Below are positions 20,731-30,028 of a DNA stretch of 56,008 nt, piece by piece. The notes beneath the pieces were generated by a model. It saw only the letters and a list, made by a program, of their open reading frames with translations. It ran no database searches and had not been told where the DNA came from. Position 1 is the stretch's first letter; each line of letters opens with the position of its first letter. Made by a program: the position numbers and the translations under genes. Origin of the DNA: Betaproteobacteria bacterium (GTDB lineage: Bacteria; Pseudomonadota; Gammaproteobacteria; Burkholderiales; Burkholderiaceae_D). The stretch covers positions 1 to 56,008 of the forward strand of contig VGHX01000007.1 of assembly GCA_016868055.1 (NCBI GenBank). Reading direction: 5' to 3'.

Positions 20731-22023
20731 TTACTTCATGCAAGCCGGCGTTATGCCTTTTTCTTTTGCATAGGCGGCGGAGGTGTCTTCCAGTAGCTTG
20801 CGCACCAGCGCTTTATCACCGGTGATCCAGTTTTTGGAGACAGCGAACCATTTCTTGCCATCCCATTGCACAACTTTCACCGCACCAGAGCCTTCATGAT
20901 CATTACAAGAGGTTTTGATCGGCGGGAAGATGTCTTCAATGCCAAGCTCTTTCTGGCGCGCGCGATCCACATTCAAGTTCTCGAGACCCCAACGCACCTG
21001 CTCGCCATTCAGCGGCTTGCCTTTGCTGTACTTGGCTTGCGCATTACGCATCGCCTCGACCATCAGCACGGTAGCGACTAAGCCGCGGACGTACATCACG
21101 TTACCGACGCGATCGAGCTCTTTCAGACTGCCTTTGCCGTTTTTGTACAGCTTGTTTTGAATTTCTTCCAGCAACGGGAAATCGCCCGGCGTGGTGAAGC
21201 TCATGGTCTGGAAACCTTTGGCCGCGTCACCAGCGGGTTCGGTATCTTCCTCAGAGCCGGCCCACCACACGCCAATCATCTTCTCGCGCGGGAAGCCGTT
21301 GCGCTGCGCTGTCTTCAAGCCCACCGCGCTCATGACACCAAAAGTCCACATGATGACGTAGTCAGGGTTCGCTTGACGAATCTGCAGCCACTGCGACTGC
21401 TGCTCGTTACCCGGTGGCGTAATTGGTATCTTCACCAGCTCGAAGCCCCACTTAGCTGCTTCTGCCTCAAGCACCGGCAGCGGCTCCTTGCCATAGGCGG
21501 AGTCGTGGTACAGGTGGACGATTTTTTTACCTTTGAGCTTGTCCATGCCGCCCGACTTCTCGCCGAGATAGACCACCATGGAAGCGGCTTGATTCCAGTA
21601 GTTGGTAATGAGCGGGAACACCCATGGGAATACCTTGCCGTTGGCGGCATCCGAGCGTCCATAGCCCAGCGTGGTCATCGGTATCTTGTCTTTGCTGACC
21701 CGATCAAGAATGCCGTACGCGATACTGGTCGATAGTGGCTCGACAATCGTAGCCTTGCCTTTCAGTCGCTCGTAGCACTCGACACCGCGTGAAGGGTTGT
21801 ACTCGGTCTCGCACTCTTCCCACACCAGCTTGACGCCGTTGATGCCGCCGTTGGAATTGACCAGGTTCATATAGTCGATCATGGCACCGTAAAACGAGGT
21901 GCCGTTCGAGCCATAAGGCCCGACCCTGTACGACAGCAGCGGCACGTACTGCTCCTGCGCCCAAGCAAACGTACTGGCACTGAGCAACGCAGCGCTCAGC
22001 AGCAAGGATTTAATCAACTTCAT
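20731..22023 (-). CDS. Periplasmic substrate-binding protein of the LIV-type importer
   Basis: A 430-residue type I periplasmic binding protein. The signal peptide is MKLIKSLLLSAALLSASTFA, with cleavage near WAQE. The body has GYGRSDAANGKVFPWVFPL and a two-lobe arrangement typical of LivK/AmiC-like proteins. Conserved Cys pairs are absent. The ligand is unknown; the neighbouring CoA ligases point to a carboxylic or aromatic acid rather than an amino acid. It lies between livF and livM genes, with a short 29-base gap to the permease. Confidence 0.88.
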   Translation of the reverse strand: MKLIKSLLLSAALLSASTFAWAQEQYVPLLSYRVGPYGSNGTSFYGAMIDYMNLVNSNGGINGVKLVWEECETEYNPSRGVECYERLKGKATIVEPLSTSIAYGILDRVSKDKIPMTTLGYGRSDAANGKVFPWVFPLITNYWNQAASMVVYLGEKSGGMDKLKGKKIVHLYHDSAYGKEPLPVLEAEAAKWGFELVKIPITPPGNEQQSQWLQIRQANPDYVIMWTFGVMSAVGLKTAQRNGFPREKMIGVWWAGSEEDTEPAGDAAKGFQTMSFTTPGDFPLLEEIQNKLYKNGKGSLKELDRVGNVMYVRGLVATVLMVEAMRNAQAKYSKGKPLNGEQVRWGLENLNVDRARQKELGIEDIFPPIKTSCNDHEGSGAVKVVQWDGKKWFAVSKNWITGDKALVRKLLEDTSAAYAKEKGITPACMK

Positions 22024-22052
22024 GCTGTCCTCCTAGTTGAACGTAAAAACGA

Positions 22053-23111
22053 TTAGTGCGGGAAAGGCCACAACCGAAGCTTTTCCTTTGCGATCTGCCA
22101 TAGCCTCGCCAAGCCGAGCGGCTCGACAATCAAGAAGAAAATGATCATCGCGCCAAATACCATCAGCTCAACATTTGACGCCACTGCCGTTGAAATGCGC
22201 AGCATGTGCGCCAGATAATTCAACACGATCGGTAGCAGCACAATAAAGCCGGCCCCGAGAAATGAGCCAAGAATAGAGCCGAGGCCGCCGATCATCACCA
22301 TGAACAAAATTCGGAACGACAGATCCAGGCTGTAGGCTTCAGGTTCCACCGTGCCCAAGTAAGCGTAGGCATACAGCGCACCCGCCACGCCGCAGAAAAA
22401 CGAGCTGACGGCGAAGGCAAGCAGTTTCGTATGCAGCTGACGAATACCAATCACCTCTGCCGCCACATCCATATCGCGAATCGCCATCCAGCAGCGCCCG
22501 ATATTCGAGCGCACCATATTTTTTGCTGCCAAGGCCAGCACGCTGACGACCCCAAGCACCAACAGATACTTCAACTCTGGCGTGTCAAAGTGATAGCCCA
22601 ATAGGTTGATCTGCTGCGCGGTGATCACGCCGGAGGATGAGTAGTTGGTAAACCAGCGTATCTTGGTGAGCGCCCACACGACGAAGAACTGCGTGGCTAA
22701 GGTAGACGCTGAAAGATAAAAACCGCGCACCCGCAGTGATGGCAGGCCAAACACAATACCAACTGCGGCGGCGCACACACCGCCCAGAATAAATGCTACC
22801 AAAATCGGCATGCCGGGCACGCGCAGTACAAAATTGTAGGCACTGAAAGCGCCCACCGCCATAAACGCAGCCGAGCCAAGCGATACTTGGCCGGCGTACC
22901 CCGTCAAAATATTTTGACCAAGCGCCGCCAGTGAAAAAATCAGGAATGGCACCAAGATGGCCGATAGTAGATACGGCGTCGCAAATTGCGGTATCAATAC
23001 AAAAGCGATCAGCAGCAAGATCGCGATGCCGATGCGGTCTTGACGAATCGGGAAGATCTGCCCGTCTGTGGCGTAGCTGGTTTTGAATTGTCCCGCTTCT
23101 CTGTAAAGCAT
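22053..23111 (-). CDS. ABC transporter permease, LivM family
   Basis: A 352-residue integral membrane protein with about nine hydrophobic helices. It shows the LivM signatures GQNILTGYAGQVSLGSAAFMAVGAF and MVMIGGLGSILGSFLGAGF, which contact the ATPase subunits. A hydrophilic N-terminus of about 25 residues precedes the first helix. It pairs with the LivH-like permease encoded 89 bases upstream; the gap holds no gene. Confidence 0.9.
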   Translation of the reverse strand: MLYREAGQFKTSYATDGQIFPIRQDRIGIAILLLIAFVLIPQFATPYLLSAILVPFLIFSLAALGQNILTGYAGQVSLGSAAFMAVGAFSAYNFVLRVPGMPILVAFILGGVCAAAVGIVFGLPSLRVRGFYLSASTLATQFFVVWALTKIRWFTNYSSSGVITAQQINLLGYHFDTPELKYLLVLGVVSVLALAAKNMVRSNIGRCWMAIRDMDVAAEVIGIRQLHTKLLAFAVSSFFCGVAGALYAYAYLGTVEPEAYSLDLSFRILFMVMIGGLGSILGSFLGAGFIVLLPIVLNYLAHMLRISTAVASNVELMVFGAMIIFFLIVEPLGLARLWQIAKEKLRLWPFPH

Positions 23112-23200
23112 AGGCTTTCCGTATTTTTTAACGCTGTCAGCGCCCAGGCAATGCCTCTATCAGGGACGCGATTTTCACGTCACTACGTGAGACTCAGTAT

Positions 23201-24100
23201 CTACACACGGCGAATAATTTTCTCGCCAAACAATCCCTCTGGCCGCACCAGCAAAAACAGCAGCGCAAGCACATAGGGGAACCATCCTTCGATGCCGCCG
23301 CCAACAAACGGGCCAATATAAACCTCGGCCAATTTTTCGGACGCGCCGATAATCAAGCCGCCGATGATCGCGCCAGGTATCGAAGTAAATCCACCAAGAA
23401 TCAGCACTGGCAACGCCTTCAACGCGACAAAGGTCAGCGAGAACTGCACACCATTACGCGCGCCCCACAGCATGCCGGCGACCAGCGCGACAAACCCTGC
23501 AACGCCCCAGACAATGCCCCAAATTTGTTGCAGCGGTATACCGACAGCGAGTGCGGCTTGATGGTCGTCGGCGACGGCACGCAGCGCGCGACCAACCGAG
23601 GTGCGCGAAAAGAATAATGCCAATGCGGTGACCAGCAGCGCACATATTGCGGCCGAGGTGACGTCAAACTTCGAGACCAGAATATTGAAGTTATTCATCA
23701 GGCTTTCGAGCGGTACGTCTTCGATGCCCAAATCTAGCCGTTTTACTTCGGCACCCCATAGCAGCTGCGCCAGGCCTTCGATGAAAAACGACAGGCCAAT
23801 CGTCGCCATGAATAATGAAATTTCCGATTGATTGACCAGCGGTCGCAGCACCACTCGTTCGATGGACAGCGCCAGCACCCACATCACTGCCATGGTCGCG
23901 AGAATAGCGACCCACAGTGGCCACCCAAATTCGGTGATCGAGACGCAGGTCAGTGCAGCAAAAAACAGCATCGAGCCCTGCGCAAAATTGAATACGCCGG
24001 AGGCTTTGTAAATCAGCACATAACCGAGCGCTACCAGCGCGTACATCACGCCAGACAGCAGGCCGCCGATCAATACCTCAAAGAAGAAATTAATGTTCAA
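23201..24100 (-). CDS. ABC transporter permease, LivH family
   Basis: A 299-residue membrane protein, with GLLSGVMYALVALGYVLIYKASGVFNFAQG at the N-terminus and VLGGFTSIPGAIIGGLIIG near the C-terminus, both characteristic of LivH. The start overlaps the LivG-like stop by four bases, so the two are translationally coupled. Confidence 0.9.
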   Translation of the reverse strand: MNINFFFEVLIGGLLSGVMYALVALGYVLIYKASGVFNFAQGSMLFFAALTCVSITEFGWPLWVAILATMAVMWVLALSIERVVLRPLVNQSEISLFMATIGLSFFIEGLAQLLWGAEVKRLDLGIEDVPLESLMNNFNILVSKFDVTSAAICALLVTALALFFSRTSVGRALRAVADDHQAALAVGIPLQQIWGIVWGVAGFVALVAGMLWGARNGVQFSLTFVALKALPVLILGGFTSIPGAIIGGLIIGASEKLAEVYIGPFVGGGIEGWFPYVLALLFLLVRPEGLFGEKIIRRV

Positions 24101-24897
24101 TGCGGTACTCCTAAATAAGCATTGATCACTTCCTGATTATTTCTGACCTCATCCGGTGTACCGTCGCCGATTTTCTTGCCGTAGTCGAGAACCACCACAC
24201 GATCCGAAATATCCATGACCACACCCATGTCATGCTCGATCAGCACGATGGTGGTACCGAACTGATCATTCACATCCAGAATGAAGCGGCACATATCCTG
24301 TTTCTCTTCGACGTTCATGCCAGCCATCGGCTCGTCGAGTAGCAGTATTTGCGGTTCGGCGGCGAGCGCGCGACCAAGCTCTACTCGTTTTTGCAGGCCA
24401 TACGGCAAGCGCCCGACCGGCGTTTTACGTATATGCTGAATTTCAAGAAAGTCGATCACTTGCTCTACTTTGACCCGGTGCTCAATTTCTTCGCGTTGTG
24501 CTGGTCCGACGTACAGCGCTTGCAGCAGAAAATTCGAACGCATTTTCAGATTGCGACCGGTCATGATGTTATCCAGCACCGACATGCCGCGGAACAGCGC
24601 AATATTTTGAAAGGTGCGCGCGATGCCGCTCTTTGCGGCTGCGTAGGTATTCATGTCGCGACGGTGCTCGCCGCGGTAAATAATCTCGCCTTGCTGCGGA
24701 CGATAAACCCCGTTAATCACATTCAGCATGGAGCTTTTGCCAGCGCCATTGGGGCCGATGATGGCGCGGATCTCATGCTCACGCACATCAAATGAGATAT
24801 CAGTGAGTGCTCGTACGCCACCGAACGATAGCGAGATATTGCGCAGGTCGAGAATGACCTCGCCGATGTTGCGGCTACTGAGTTGGCTTTGCATCAT
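24097..24897 (-). CDS. ABC transporter ATP-binding protein, LivG family
   Basis: A 266-residue ATPase from ATG 24897, whose ATGA overlaps the stop of the acyl-CoA synthetase gene. A second ATG lies one codon on. Walker A is GPNGAGKSS and Walker B is ILLLDEPMAG. The usual LSGG(Q/E) signature is altered to LPYGLQKRVELGRAL, as is common in LivG proteins of this kind of cluster. An upstream in-frame extension back to 24924 would run into the synthetase gene and is rejected. Confidence 0.9.
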   Translation of the reverse strand: MMQSQLSSRNIGEVILDLRNISLSFGGVRALTDISFDVREHEIRAIIGPNGAGKSSMLNVINGVYRPQQGEIIYRGEHRRDMNTYAAAKSGIARTFQNIALFRGMSVLDNIMTGRNLKMRSNFLLQALYVGPAQREEIEHRVKVEQVIDFLEIQHIRKTPVGRLPYGLQKRVELGRALAAEPQILLLDEPMAGMNVEEKQDMCRFILDVNDQFGTTIVLIEHDMGVVMDISDRVVVLDYGKKIGDGTPDEVRNNQEVINAYLGVPH

Positions 24898-26858
24898 GCC
24901 GCCTGACGCGCGCCTGCGCTGCAAAAAGTTTTCACGTCACGAATCTCGAGATCGGCAGAGATCATGCCTTGTCTGCCATCTTCAAATTTCACCTGGGTCT
25001 CGATGTACTGACGTTGCTTGCCATCATATAGCGCGTCGATCAGTATCGCGTATTTCTGCGCGATGAAACCACGACGCACTTTGCGCGTACGGGTCAGTTC
25101 GTCATCATCCGGATCGAGCTCTTTATGCAATACAAGAAAGCGATGTATCTGCGAGTTGGCTAGCAGGGTATCGTGCGCGAGATCGGCGTTGACCTTCTCC
25201 ACGCAATCGGCGATCAGCGCATAGACTTCTTTCTGTCCGGCGAGGTCGGCATAGCCGCTGTACGGCAAGTTACGACGTTCAGCCCAGTTGCCGACTGCTT
25301 CCATGTCAATGTTGATAAATACATTGCAGGTAGCTCGGCCATCCCCAAACGCAACGGCTTCTTTAATGAAGGGGAAGAACTTCAGCTTGTTCTCGATGTA
25401 CTTGGGCGCAAATAGGGTGCCATCCGCCATGCGGCCGACATCTTTCGCGCGATCGATAATTTTCAGATGACCATCGCTATCAAAAAACCCGGCGTCACCC
25501 GTATGAAAGTAGCCATCGGCATCAACTGCGTCGGCGGTATCTTCAGGACGTTGGTAGTACTCGATCATCAGCCCTGGTGAGCGTACCAATACCTCACCAC
25601 TGTCAGCGATCTTCACTTCCACGCCGTCCATCGGTTTGCCAACGGTATCGAGTTTTACGTCGCCGGAGCGTTGCATGCACACCGTGACACAGGTCTCGGT
25701 CATGCCGTACAGCTGTTTCAGATTAATGCCGATCGAGCGATAAAAATCAAACAGGTCTGGTCCGATTGCTTCGCCACCGGTATAGGCTACGCGTATACGC
25801 GACATACCCAACACATTTTTCAACGGGCCGTAGACCAGTAGCTCGCCTAGCCCGTACAGCAGGCGATCACCGAGTGATACATCGCCTTTTCCGTCGAGCA
25901 GCCTCAAACCCACGCGCCGCGCTACTTTCATGAAGGTGTGAAACATAGTGCGCTTGATCGCACTGGCGTCTTCAATGCGAATCATCACTTGCGTGAGGGT
26001 GTTCTCATACACCCGCGGTGGCCCGAAATAATAGGTCGGGCCTATTTCGCGCAAGTCGGTGCCGACGGTTGAAGGCGACTCCGGGCAGTTGAGGCAGAAG
26101 CCGACGATATTTGAGAGTGCATAGGAATACAGAAAATCACCGACCCAGGCCAGTGGCAGGTAGCACAGGATTTCATCATCGGCTGACAATTGGTCGAACG
26201 CTGCAAGCGTGTTGCCGGTGGTGATCAGAGCCCGATGAGAATGGCAAACGCCCTTGGGACGACCGGTGGTACCCGAGGTGTACAGCATGACCGCAACATC
26301 GTCGGCGTGTCCCGCATCGACTTCATTTTGAAAGAAATCGGTGTGCTCACTGTGATAGCGACTACCGAGTACTTGGACCTCGTCGAACGCATGTAACCCG
26401 GGTTGCGTGTAGTTGCGTAGGCCGCGTGGGTCATCGTAGATGATGTGTGACAGCCCCGGCACGGTGGCGCGCGACTCGAGTAATTTGTCGACTTGCTCTT
26501 GGTCTTCGACCACAGCGAAATCAATACCGGCATTCTCAAGCACATAGGCCATGTCGGCCGCAGGTGCATCTTGATACAGCGGTACCGCAATGCCGCCGAG
26601 TGACTGCGCTGCTGCCATCGCCATGTACAAACGCGGGCGGTTGTCGCCGATGATGGCGAGGTTCATGCCCCTGCGAAAGCCGAGTTGCGCCAAGCCACAG
26701 GCGAAACTTCTTACCTCCTCAACGGCTTGCGCCCAAGTGATGGTTTGCCAAATGCCGAGGTCTTTTTCCCGGAAGGCAGCGTGATGCGGGCGCGTGACAG
26801 CGTGTTGCAACATGAGCCGGGGAAAGGTTTCCGCCGACCGCTTGTTTGTCTCCACCAT
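24894..26858 (-). CDS. AMP-forming acyl-CoA synthetase
   Basis: A 654-residue enzyme that activates a carboxylic acid as its CoA thioester. It has the P-loop-like VMLYTSGTTGRPKG, the A5-type QLYGMTETCV, YFHTGDAGFFDSDGHLKIIDRAKD (A7/A8) and a long C-terminal domain. The insert-containing length fits the long-chain/bacterial FACS-like synthetases that accompany LIV importers in Burkholderiales. It heads the minus-strand unit, overlapping livG by four bases. The substrate is unknown. A good promoter could not be identified upstream. Confidence 0.9.
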   Translation of the reverse strand: MVETNKRSAETFPRLMLQHAVTRPHHAAFREKDLGIWQTITWAQAVEEVRSFACGLAQLGFRRGMNLAIIGDNRPRLYMAMAAAQSLGGIAVPLYQDAPAADMAYVLENAGIDFAVVEDQEQVDKLLESRATVPGLSHIIYDDPRGLRNYTQPGLHAFDEVQVLGSRYHSEHTDFFQNEVDAGHADDVAVMLYTSGTTGRPKGVCHSHRALITTGNTLAAFDQLSADDEILCYLPLAWVGDFLYSYALSNIVGFCLNCPESPSTVGTDLREIGPTYYFGPPRVYENTLTQVMIRIEDASAIKRTMFHTFMKVARRVGLRLLDGKGDVSLGDRLLYGLGELLVYGPLKNVLGMSRIRVAYTGGEAIGPDLFDFYRSIGINLKQLYGMTETCVTVCMQRSGDVKLDTVGKPMDGVEVKIADSGEVLVRSPGLMIEYYQRPEDTADAVDADGYFHTGDAGFFDSDGHLKIIDRAKDVGRMADGTLFAPKYIENKLKFFPFIKEAVAFGDGRATCNVFINIDMEAVGNWAERRNLPYSGYADLAGQKEVYALIADCVEKVNADLAHDTLLANSQIHRFLVLHKELDPDDDELTRTRKVRRGFIAQKYAILIDALYDGKQRQYIETQVKFEDGRQGMISADLEIRDVKTFCSAGARQAA

Positions 26859-27227
26859 GGCGATCTGTTGGGCTTACGCCGCTGCCTTGTAGGCGCTGGC
26901 GATATTTATTTGTGAAATACGGCCAAGCAATGCATCGGCCTGTCGCCCGATCATAACCGACTCAACATGCACTTAGCATCGCATCAAGAGCAATACAGTC
27001 GGATTTCCATTTTGCATCGCAGCATATTGCGGACTGAAATCAGCTTGCCGCATCAGTGCAAATTTCAGACGCCGCCTAGTAGCGCGGCAAGCCAATTTAT
27101 GCGTCAACGACAAACAACTCGATGATTATCAATTTAAAAAACTCTTAATAAAATCATCCCCAGCTGCAGCTGCGTAAGAACCATCGGCAGCGAGTCATTT
27201 ATTTTTTATTAATGAAAAGGGTATCAA
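26859..27227. other. Intergenic region between the synthetase and the outer-membrane gene
   Basis: About 370 bases without a convincing gene. The left part is moderately GC-rich and should hold the promoter of the divergent synthetase/importer unit, though no clear hexamers were found. The right part, from about 27110, is markedly A+T rich and holds the probable promoter at 27126-27154 for the outer-membrane gene. Confidence 0.6.
27126..27154 (+). promoter_or_regulatory. Probable sigma70 promoter of the outer-membrane gene
   Basis: TTATCA (27126-27131) and TAAAAT (27149-27154) are separated by exactly 17 bases in an A+T-rich stretch. This gives four of six and five of six matches to the consensus. 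The predicted transcript would start about 65 bases before the reading frame that encodes the signal peptide. Confidence 0.5.
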
Positions 27228-27773
27228 ATAAAAAAAATCATTTTGCCGATGCTGCCGGGCGCGGCGCTGTGCTCGCCATGGCCGGCACTGGCCGAGAGCG
27301 CTTATCTCAAACTCGGCATTGGTCAGTCACGCTACAGCAGCCAGTTTGACACCTTCAGAGAGCGTGCGCTGACCGTGGCCTATGGCGCGCCGCTAGACTC
27401 AACCTGGGGCTACGAGGTGGGTTATATCCATTTTGGAGATGTCAACATCGGCGGACCTGGCCCATTGGCTGTTGGCTTGCGCTCGCAGGCCTTCTACGCC
27501 GCTGGGGTGGCCAATATGTCCCTGAATACTGCCACTCGCGCGTACACCAAAGTTGGTTTGGCGTTGGTTAACTCCAAAGCCAGCTTGGCGGTGGGTCAGC
27601 AATATGAAGGCCCAATGCCGGGAAACACTACCAACTTGATGGCAGGGGTCGGCCTTGACTACAAGCTCTCGCCGCAAATTGCCGCCAATATCGAGTACCA
27701 GTACTTTGGTGCTGCCGACCAGGTGCCGTATAACCTGAGCTCGTGGACTGTGGGTTTAAGTTACGGCTTCTAA
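27228..27773 (+). CDS. Outer-membrane beta-barrel protein with a non-canonical or frameshifted start
   Basis: The mature part (from about ESAYLKLGIGQSRYSS) alternates hydrophobic residues and ends in WTVGLSYGF, with the C-terminal Phe of an outer-membrane barrel. Segments such as GYEVGYIHFGDV and IAANIEYQYFGAA fit an OmpA/OmpW-like eight-strand barrel of about 155 residues. Upstream in frame are KKIILPMLPGAALCSPWPALA, an excellent Sec signal peptide, and then ATA at 27228 where ATG is expected; AAAAGGG lies six bases before it. TTG 27243 is the first conventional start but removes the basic n-region. Alternatively ATG 27212 reads MKRVSNKK and would join this frame if the A8 run at 27230-27237 had seven A's. 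The gene may be functional, phase-variable or damaged. Confidence 0.65.
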   Translation: MKKIILPMLPGAALCSPWPALAESAYLKLGIGQSRYSSQFDTFRERALTVAYGAPLDSTWGYEVGYIHFGDVNIGGPGPLAVGLRSQAFYAAGVANMSLNTATRAYTKVGLALVNSKASLAVGQQYEGPMPGNTTNLMAGVGLDYKLSPQIAANIEYQYFGAADQVPYNLSSWTVGLSYGF

Positions 27774-27777
27774 GTCG

Positions 27778-27843
27778 CCGCTAGCACCCTAAGGCCGGGC
27801 GGGCACGCTGATGCTTCGCCCGGCCGATCCAAGGGCTAGCGGT
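27778..27843. terminator. Nested inverted repeat, probable bidirectional transcription end
   Basis: An inner perfect stem GGCCGGGCG (27793-27801) / CGCCCGGCC (27817-27825) sits within an outer pair CCGCTAGC / GCTAGCGG. It lies between two convergent genes and overlaps the 3' end of the iminopeptidase gene. There is no T-run on either side, so it is not a textbook Rho-independent terminator. Confidence 0.45.
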
Positions 27844-28804
27844 TTGATTGTCGTAGCCCGGCAATCGCATCCGTCAATGCCGATGCGATTAGCGGATCGG
27901 CGGGCGTGTGGGTACCCCGCTCCACCCACACCAAGCGCGCCTGCGGGTTCGCAGCCTTTAACTTGATGGCGTTTTCCGGTGGGCAGATCAGGTCGTGAGT
28001 ACCGTGAATAATCACCATCGGCTCATCGTGCATCGCTGCCGCCGCTTCAAGTAAATCGGCTTCAGTGCAGAAACAATGCTGCGACAGGTAATGCGCCTGC
28101 AAGCGGTATTTGCCCAGGGTGCGCTCTGCAACCGGCTCTTGCTGCTTCGCAGCATCTTGTGACTTTGAAGAGGCGGCCGGCGTATCCAGCTTGCCTTCCA
28201 TAGCGCGCATCAACGCAGACTCGTAGTGTGACCAGCGTCGCGCGGCATCATGGGCTTGCGCGGTATCGCTGCTCAATAGTGCATGGCTCAGCGTACGCAG
28301 CACATCCGCCTGCTGCGCCTCATTCCAGCCGTGCGTCATCTGAGCCCAAGCTTGCGGGACCATGGCGCGAAGTGACTGAAAAAACCAGTACAGCTCGCGC
28401 GCACTCGCTAAAAAACTGCCGCGCAACACCATGCCCCTGATGTGTTCAGCGTGGGATGCGGCATACATCAGCGCCAGCGTTGCCCCCCACGACCCACCCA
28501 CCACCATCCACTGCTCAATGCCAAGGCGGGTGCGTATCAATTCAATATCGCCGACCAGACGTTGACTATCGTTGTTTTGCAGTTCGCCATGCGGCACTGA
28601 CTGTCCCGCGCCACGTTGATCAAACAGAACGACACGTTGTCGGCTCAGGTCAAACCACTCCAGCACAGAAGGTGAGGTCCCGCTGCCGGGGCCACCGTGC
28701 AGCACGACGGCAGCGGGCGCAGACGGCTTGCCGTATTGCGCCAGGTACAGGCGGTGTCCGTCGCCGGTGTCGAGCATCTGCTGGTCGAAGGCCTGAGGTG
28801 GCAT
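27836..28804 (-). CDS. pip: Proline iminopeptidase (alpha/beta hydrolase, peptidase family S33)
   Basis: A 322-residue cytoplasmic alpha/beta hydrolase that removes N-terminal proline from peptides. VVLHGGPGSGTSP gives the oxyanion loop, VVLFDQRGAGQSVPHG is the family signature, VGGSWGATLALMYA carries the nucleophilic serine, HGTHDLICPPENA the acid, and VERGTHTPADP the region of the catalytic histidine. A variable hydrophilic stretch (ASSKSQDAAKQQEPV) interrupts the cap. It is divergent from pqqB. Confidence 0.85.
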   Translation of the reverse strand: MPPQAFDQQMLDTGDGHRLYLAQYGKPSAPAAVVLHGGPGSGTSPSVLEWFDLSRQRVVLFDQRGAGQSVPHGELQNNDSQRLVGDIELIRTRLGIEQWMVVGGSWGATLALMYAASHAEHIRGMVLRGSFLASARELYWFFQSLRAMVPQAWAQMTHGWNEAQQADVLRTLSHALLSSDTAQAHDAARRWSHYESALMRAMEGKLDTPAASSKSQDAAKQQEPVAERTLGKYRLQAHYLSQHCFCTEADLLEAAAAMHDEPMVIIHGTHDLICPPENAIKLKAANPQARLVWVERGTHTPADPLIASALTDAIAGLRQSNR

Positions 28805-29087
28805 GCGAATCTTTCAGGGGCGGCGATAAAATGAGAGGCTTTATGCGTTGGGCTGCTGATGTCAAACACACTGGCGCTTGCTCCAAGATCGGCGAAAACG
28901 CTGCAGCTACAAGCAATTTGCGCGGCCAACTGTGTTCAACGGCCGGCGCCGATTATGCACCGCGAACGGGGTCGATCGGCGCTGCTGGTGGATTTTTTCT
29001 CGGCCAGCAGCGAGAGCAACTCGCTTTGGCTGGTCGAAGTACGCAGTGAAGCCTAGGCGCACTATTGAAAACAATCTCCGGAAAATC

Positions 29088-30020
29088 ATGAAAATTTTGG
29101 TACTTGGCTCTGCCGCAGGTGGCGGTTTCCCGCAATGGAATTGCAACTGTCCGAATTGTGCAGGTGTACGAAAAGGCAGCATGAACGCCAAACCACGCAC
29201 GCAGTCGTCGATTGCCGTGTCAGCTAATGGCACCGATTGGGCACTGATCAACGCCTCGCCCGATATCTTGCAGCAGATTCGATCCAATCCTGCATTGCAG
29301 CCTGCGCGTGCGATTCGTGATTCCGGCATTGCCGCGGTGATGGTGATGGATGCGCAAATTGATCACATCACCGGCTTGTTAATGCTGCGCGAAGGCCGCA
29401 AGAAAATGAATCTGTATTGCACAGAATCGGTATGGGACGACTTGAACCACGGACTTCCACTCGCCAAGGTTCTGTCGCACTACTGTGGTGTGGAGCGTCA
29501 TGCGATCGACGGCCTCTCCGCAGATGAAACGCACTTCGCGCCGATTGAGGTGCCGGGCATTGACGGCATTCGTTTTCACCCGATGCCCCTGAAGAGTAAA
29601 GCGCCGCCTTATTCACCCCACCGCAATAATCCGGGCCCCGGTGACAACAATGGCCTCATGATTGAAAGTAAAGTGACTGGTAAAAAAGTGTTCTACGCAC
29701 CGGGCCTCGGCGAGATCGAGCCCCATGTGCTGGACGCGATGCAGCAGGCGGACTGCGTATTGGTGGATGGCACTGTGTGGACCGGCGATGAGATGATCAC
29801 GCTCGGCCTGACGCAAAAAACCGCCGCCGATATGGGGCACCTGCAAGTGTCCGGCCCGGGCGGCATGATCGAGGTACTGGACGGCATTGGCGCACGTCGC
29901 AAGGTGCTTATTCATATCAACAACACCAACCCCATCCTGAACGAGGACTCGCCGGAGCGCGCGACACTGGCGCAACATGGCATTGAGGTGGCCTTCGACG
30001 GTATGGAAATTGAACTGTAA
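29088..30020 (+). CDS. pqqB: PQQ biosynthesis protein PqqB (MBL-fold)
   Basis: A 310-residue protein of the metallo-beta-lactamase fold, required for pyrroloquinoline quinone synthesis and proposed to hydroxylate the tyrosine moiety of the intermediate. The N-terminus [20 protein letters not shown] is the PqqB hallmark. It keeps [17 protein letters not shown] and [12 protein letters not shown]. The ATG at 29088 is chosen; the frame is open further upstream but without coding character. It begins pqqBCDE, with pqqC nine bases after its stop. No pqqA was found in the 283 bases upstream. Confidence 0.95.
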   Translation: MKILVLGSAAGGGFPQWNCNCPNCAGVRKGSMNAKPRTQSSIAVSANGTDWALINASPDILQQIRSNPALQPARAIRDSGIAAVMVMDAQIDHITGLLMLREGRKKMNLYCTESVWDDLNHGLPLAKVLSHYCGVERHAIDGLSADETHFAPIEVPGIDGIRFHPMPLKSKAPPYSPHRNNPGPGDNNGLMIESKVTGKKVFYAPGLGEIEPHVLDAMQQADCVLVDGTVWTGDEMITLGLTQKTAADMGHLQVSGPGGMIEVLDGIGARRKVLIHINNTNPILNEDSPERATLAQHGIEVAFDGMEIEL

Positions 30021-30028
30021 GGAATGTC

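Noticed and set aside
23172-23193. Small dyad TCACGT-CACT-ACGTGA between the two LIV permease genes
   Set aside because: Short, no T-run, no neighbouring regulator; probably incidental.
28831-29049. Open frame of 72 codons upstream of pqqB as a possible pqqA
   Set aside because: It has no Glu-x-x-x-Tyr core, is three times the length of PqqA, and has no coding character or ribosome site.
28859-29056. Second short frame upstream of pqqB
   Set aside because: GTG start without ribosome site, Ala/Arg-rich random-looking product; again no Glu-x-x-x-Tyr.
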